From positions 3,162,001 to 3,226,000 of the forward strand of contig CM049310.1 in NCBI GenBank assembly GCA_026874595.1: a stretch of 64,000 bases of DNA. The letters run 5' to 3'. The notes below the pieces were generated by a model. The model saw nothing but the letters and a program-made list of their open reading frames with translations, did not search any database and had not been told where the DNA came from. Position 1 is the first letter of the stretch. The number at the start of each line of letters is the position of its first letter. Of this stretch, positions 63,537 through 64,000 are shown piece after piece. Position numbers and translations under genes: made by a program. Source of the DNA: Sipunculus nudus (lineage: Eukaryota > Annelida > Sipuncula > Golfingiida > Sipunculidae).

Positions 63537-64000
63537 GTAAAGTAACTCTTCTATTATTTGTTGGGTCTGTATGTTACAGCAGTATTCTACAGTGACTACC
63601 GTAGATCCGCGTTTTGCAGCCGCACGCCGTCTAATGGCCGCACCCCATGTTAGTAAAATATCTGGAAGGCTCCTTCACTGGAGTAAAAAATTCCCAAAAC
63701 CTTACCTAATGGCCGCACCACATTCCATTGCCGGATGGGGTATGGGAACACAACTAAAAAAGGTTCTTTTCTTAAACGCTAGGCTGCAGCTAGGAACCCT
63801 GCGGTATGCTGATATGCGGTCAGGCATAACAGTTTTGGGAAACAGTTGCAACTGTGTATGTTGTTTGGCTTTGCTAATTAATTAATTTAATTAATTGGTT
63901 AAACCGCCTGATCTACCCGATTAGAATAAATGACAATTTATTCGGTTTATGACGACTCATCCAAAACAAATCCTAGTAGGGCCACAAAATTAATTTGACA
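63537..64000 (+). other. Start of intron 28, with a GC-richer block
   Basis: After the gtaaag donor comes a GC-richer block at about 63595-63830 with GATCCGCGTTTTGCAGCCGC and twice TAATGGCCGCACC. It looks like the end of a transposon running toward the window edge. No exon is recognised; the next PNPLA6 exon is outside. Confidence 0.5.

Overview
This is a 64 kb window of an AT-rich, intron-rich animal genome, most likely a marine lophotrochozoan (mollusc-like) invertebrate. That placement is an inference from the repeat families; no phylogenetic test could be run. There are no bacterial features. One protein-coding gene is supported. It lies on the + strand, occupies about 60 kb, and continues past the right edge. 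It is an orthologue of vertebrate PNPLA6/PNPLA7 (neuropathy target esterase) and insect Swiss cheese, an ER-anchored lysophospholipase. I can place 28 coding exons (3985 to 63536) plus one possible 18-nt microexon. Every exon-exon junction keeps phase. Together they encode about 1,085 residues: an N-terminal membrane anchor, three cyclic-nucleotide-binding-like domains, and a patatin domain with its glycine-rich oxyanion loop, the GxSxG serine (codon at 60451) and the DGG aspartate (codon at 63509). The remaining C-terminus of roughly 250-300 residues must lie beyond the window.

Layout: 1-3981 is upstream or 5' intronic sequence dominated by one 2.6 kb transposon that carries a 981-bp hAT-like insertion. 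3982-23046 holds exons 1-8 (anchor, linker, first cNMP-like domain). It includes a 4.8 kb 72-bp tandem array starting exactly at the exon 2 donor and a 27-bp minisatellite. 23047-31141 is an intron holding a three-deep transposon nest followed by a 55-bp array ending at the exon 9 acceptor. 31142-48522 holds exons 9-12 among many nested non-autonomous elements. 48523-57874 holds exons 13-23 (second and third cNMP-like domains and linker). 57838-59540 is a 68-bp array running from the end of exon 23. 59903-63536 holds the patatin-domain exons and ends in a 138-bp array that repeats most of exon 28.

The most striking observation is that four unrelated tandem arrays in this one gene each straddle a splice junction. 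Each copies a few to about 95 bases of exon together with the adjacent intron, so the gene carries about 67 copies of one donor, 25 copies of another, 19 copies of one acceptor and 8 copies of another acceptor with its exon. In the first three arrays, use of a decoy site puts an early in-frame stop into the message. In the fourth, copies 3-8 are open and in phase, so alternative acceptor use would insert multiples of 46 residues between the catalytic Ser and Asp. Using only the last copy gives a Ser-Asp spacing of 120 residues, the same as human NTE.

Most of the intronic bulk consists of non-autonomous elements with a shared plan: subterminal inverted repeats, a short palindrome close to the 3' end followed by CTTGTT or ATCTAG, CCGTC-rich 5' ends and degenerate internal tandem repeats. 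This resembles Helitron/Helentron-associated elements. tRNA-derived SINEs, a MITE and two TSD-flanked insertions are also visible.
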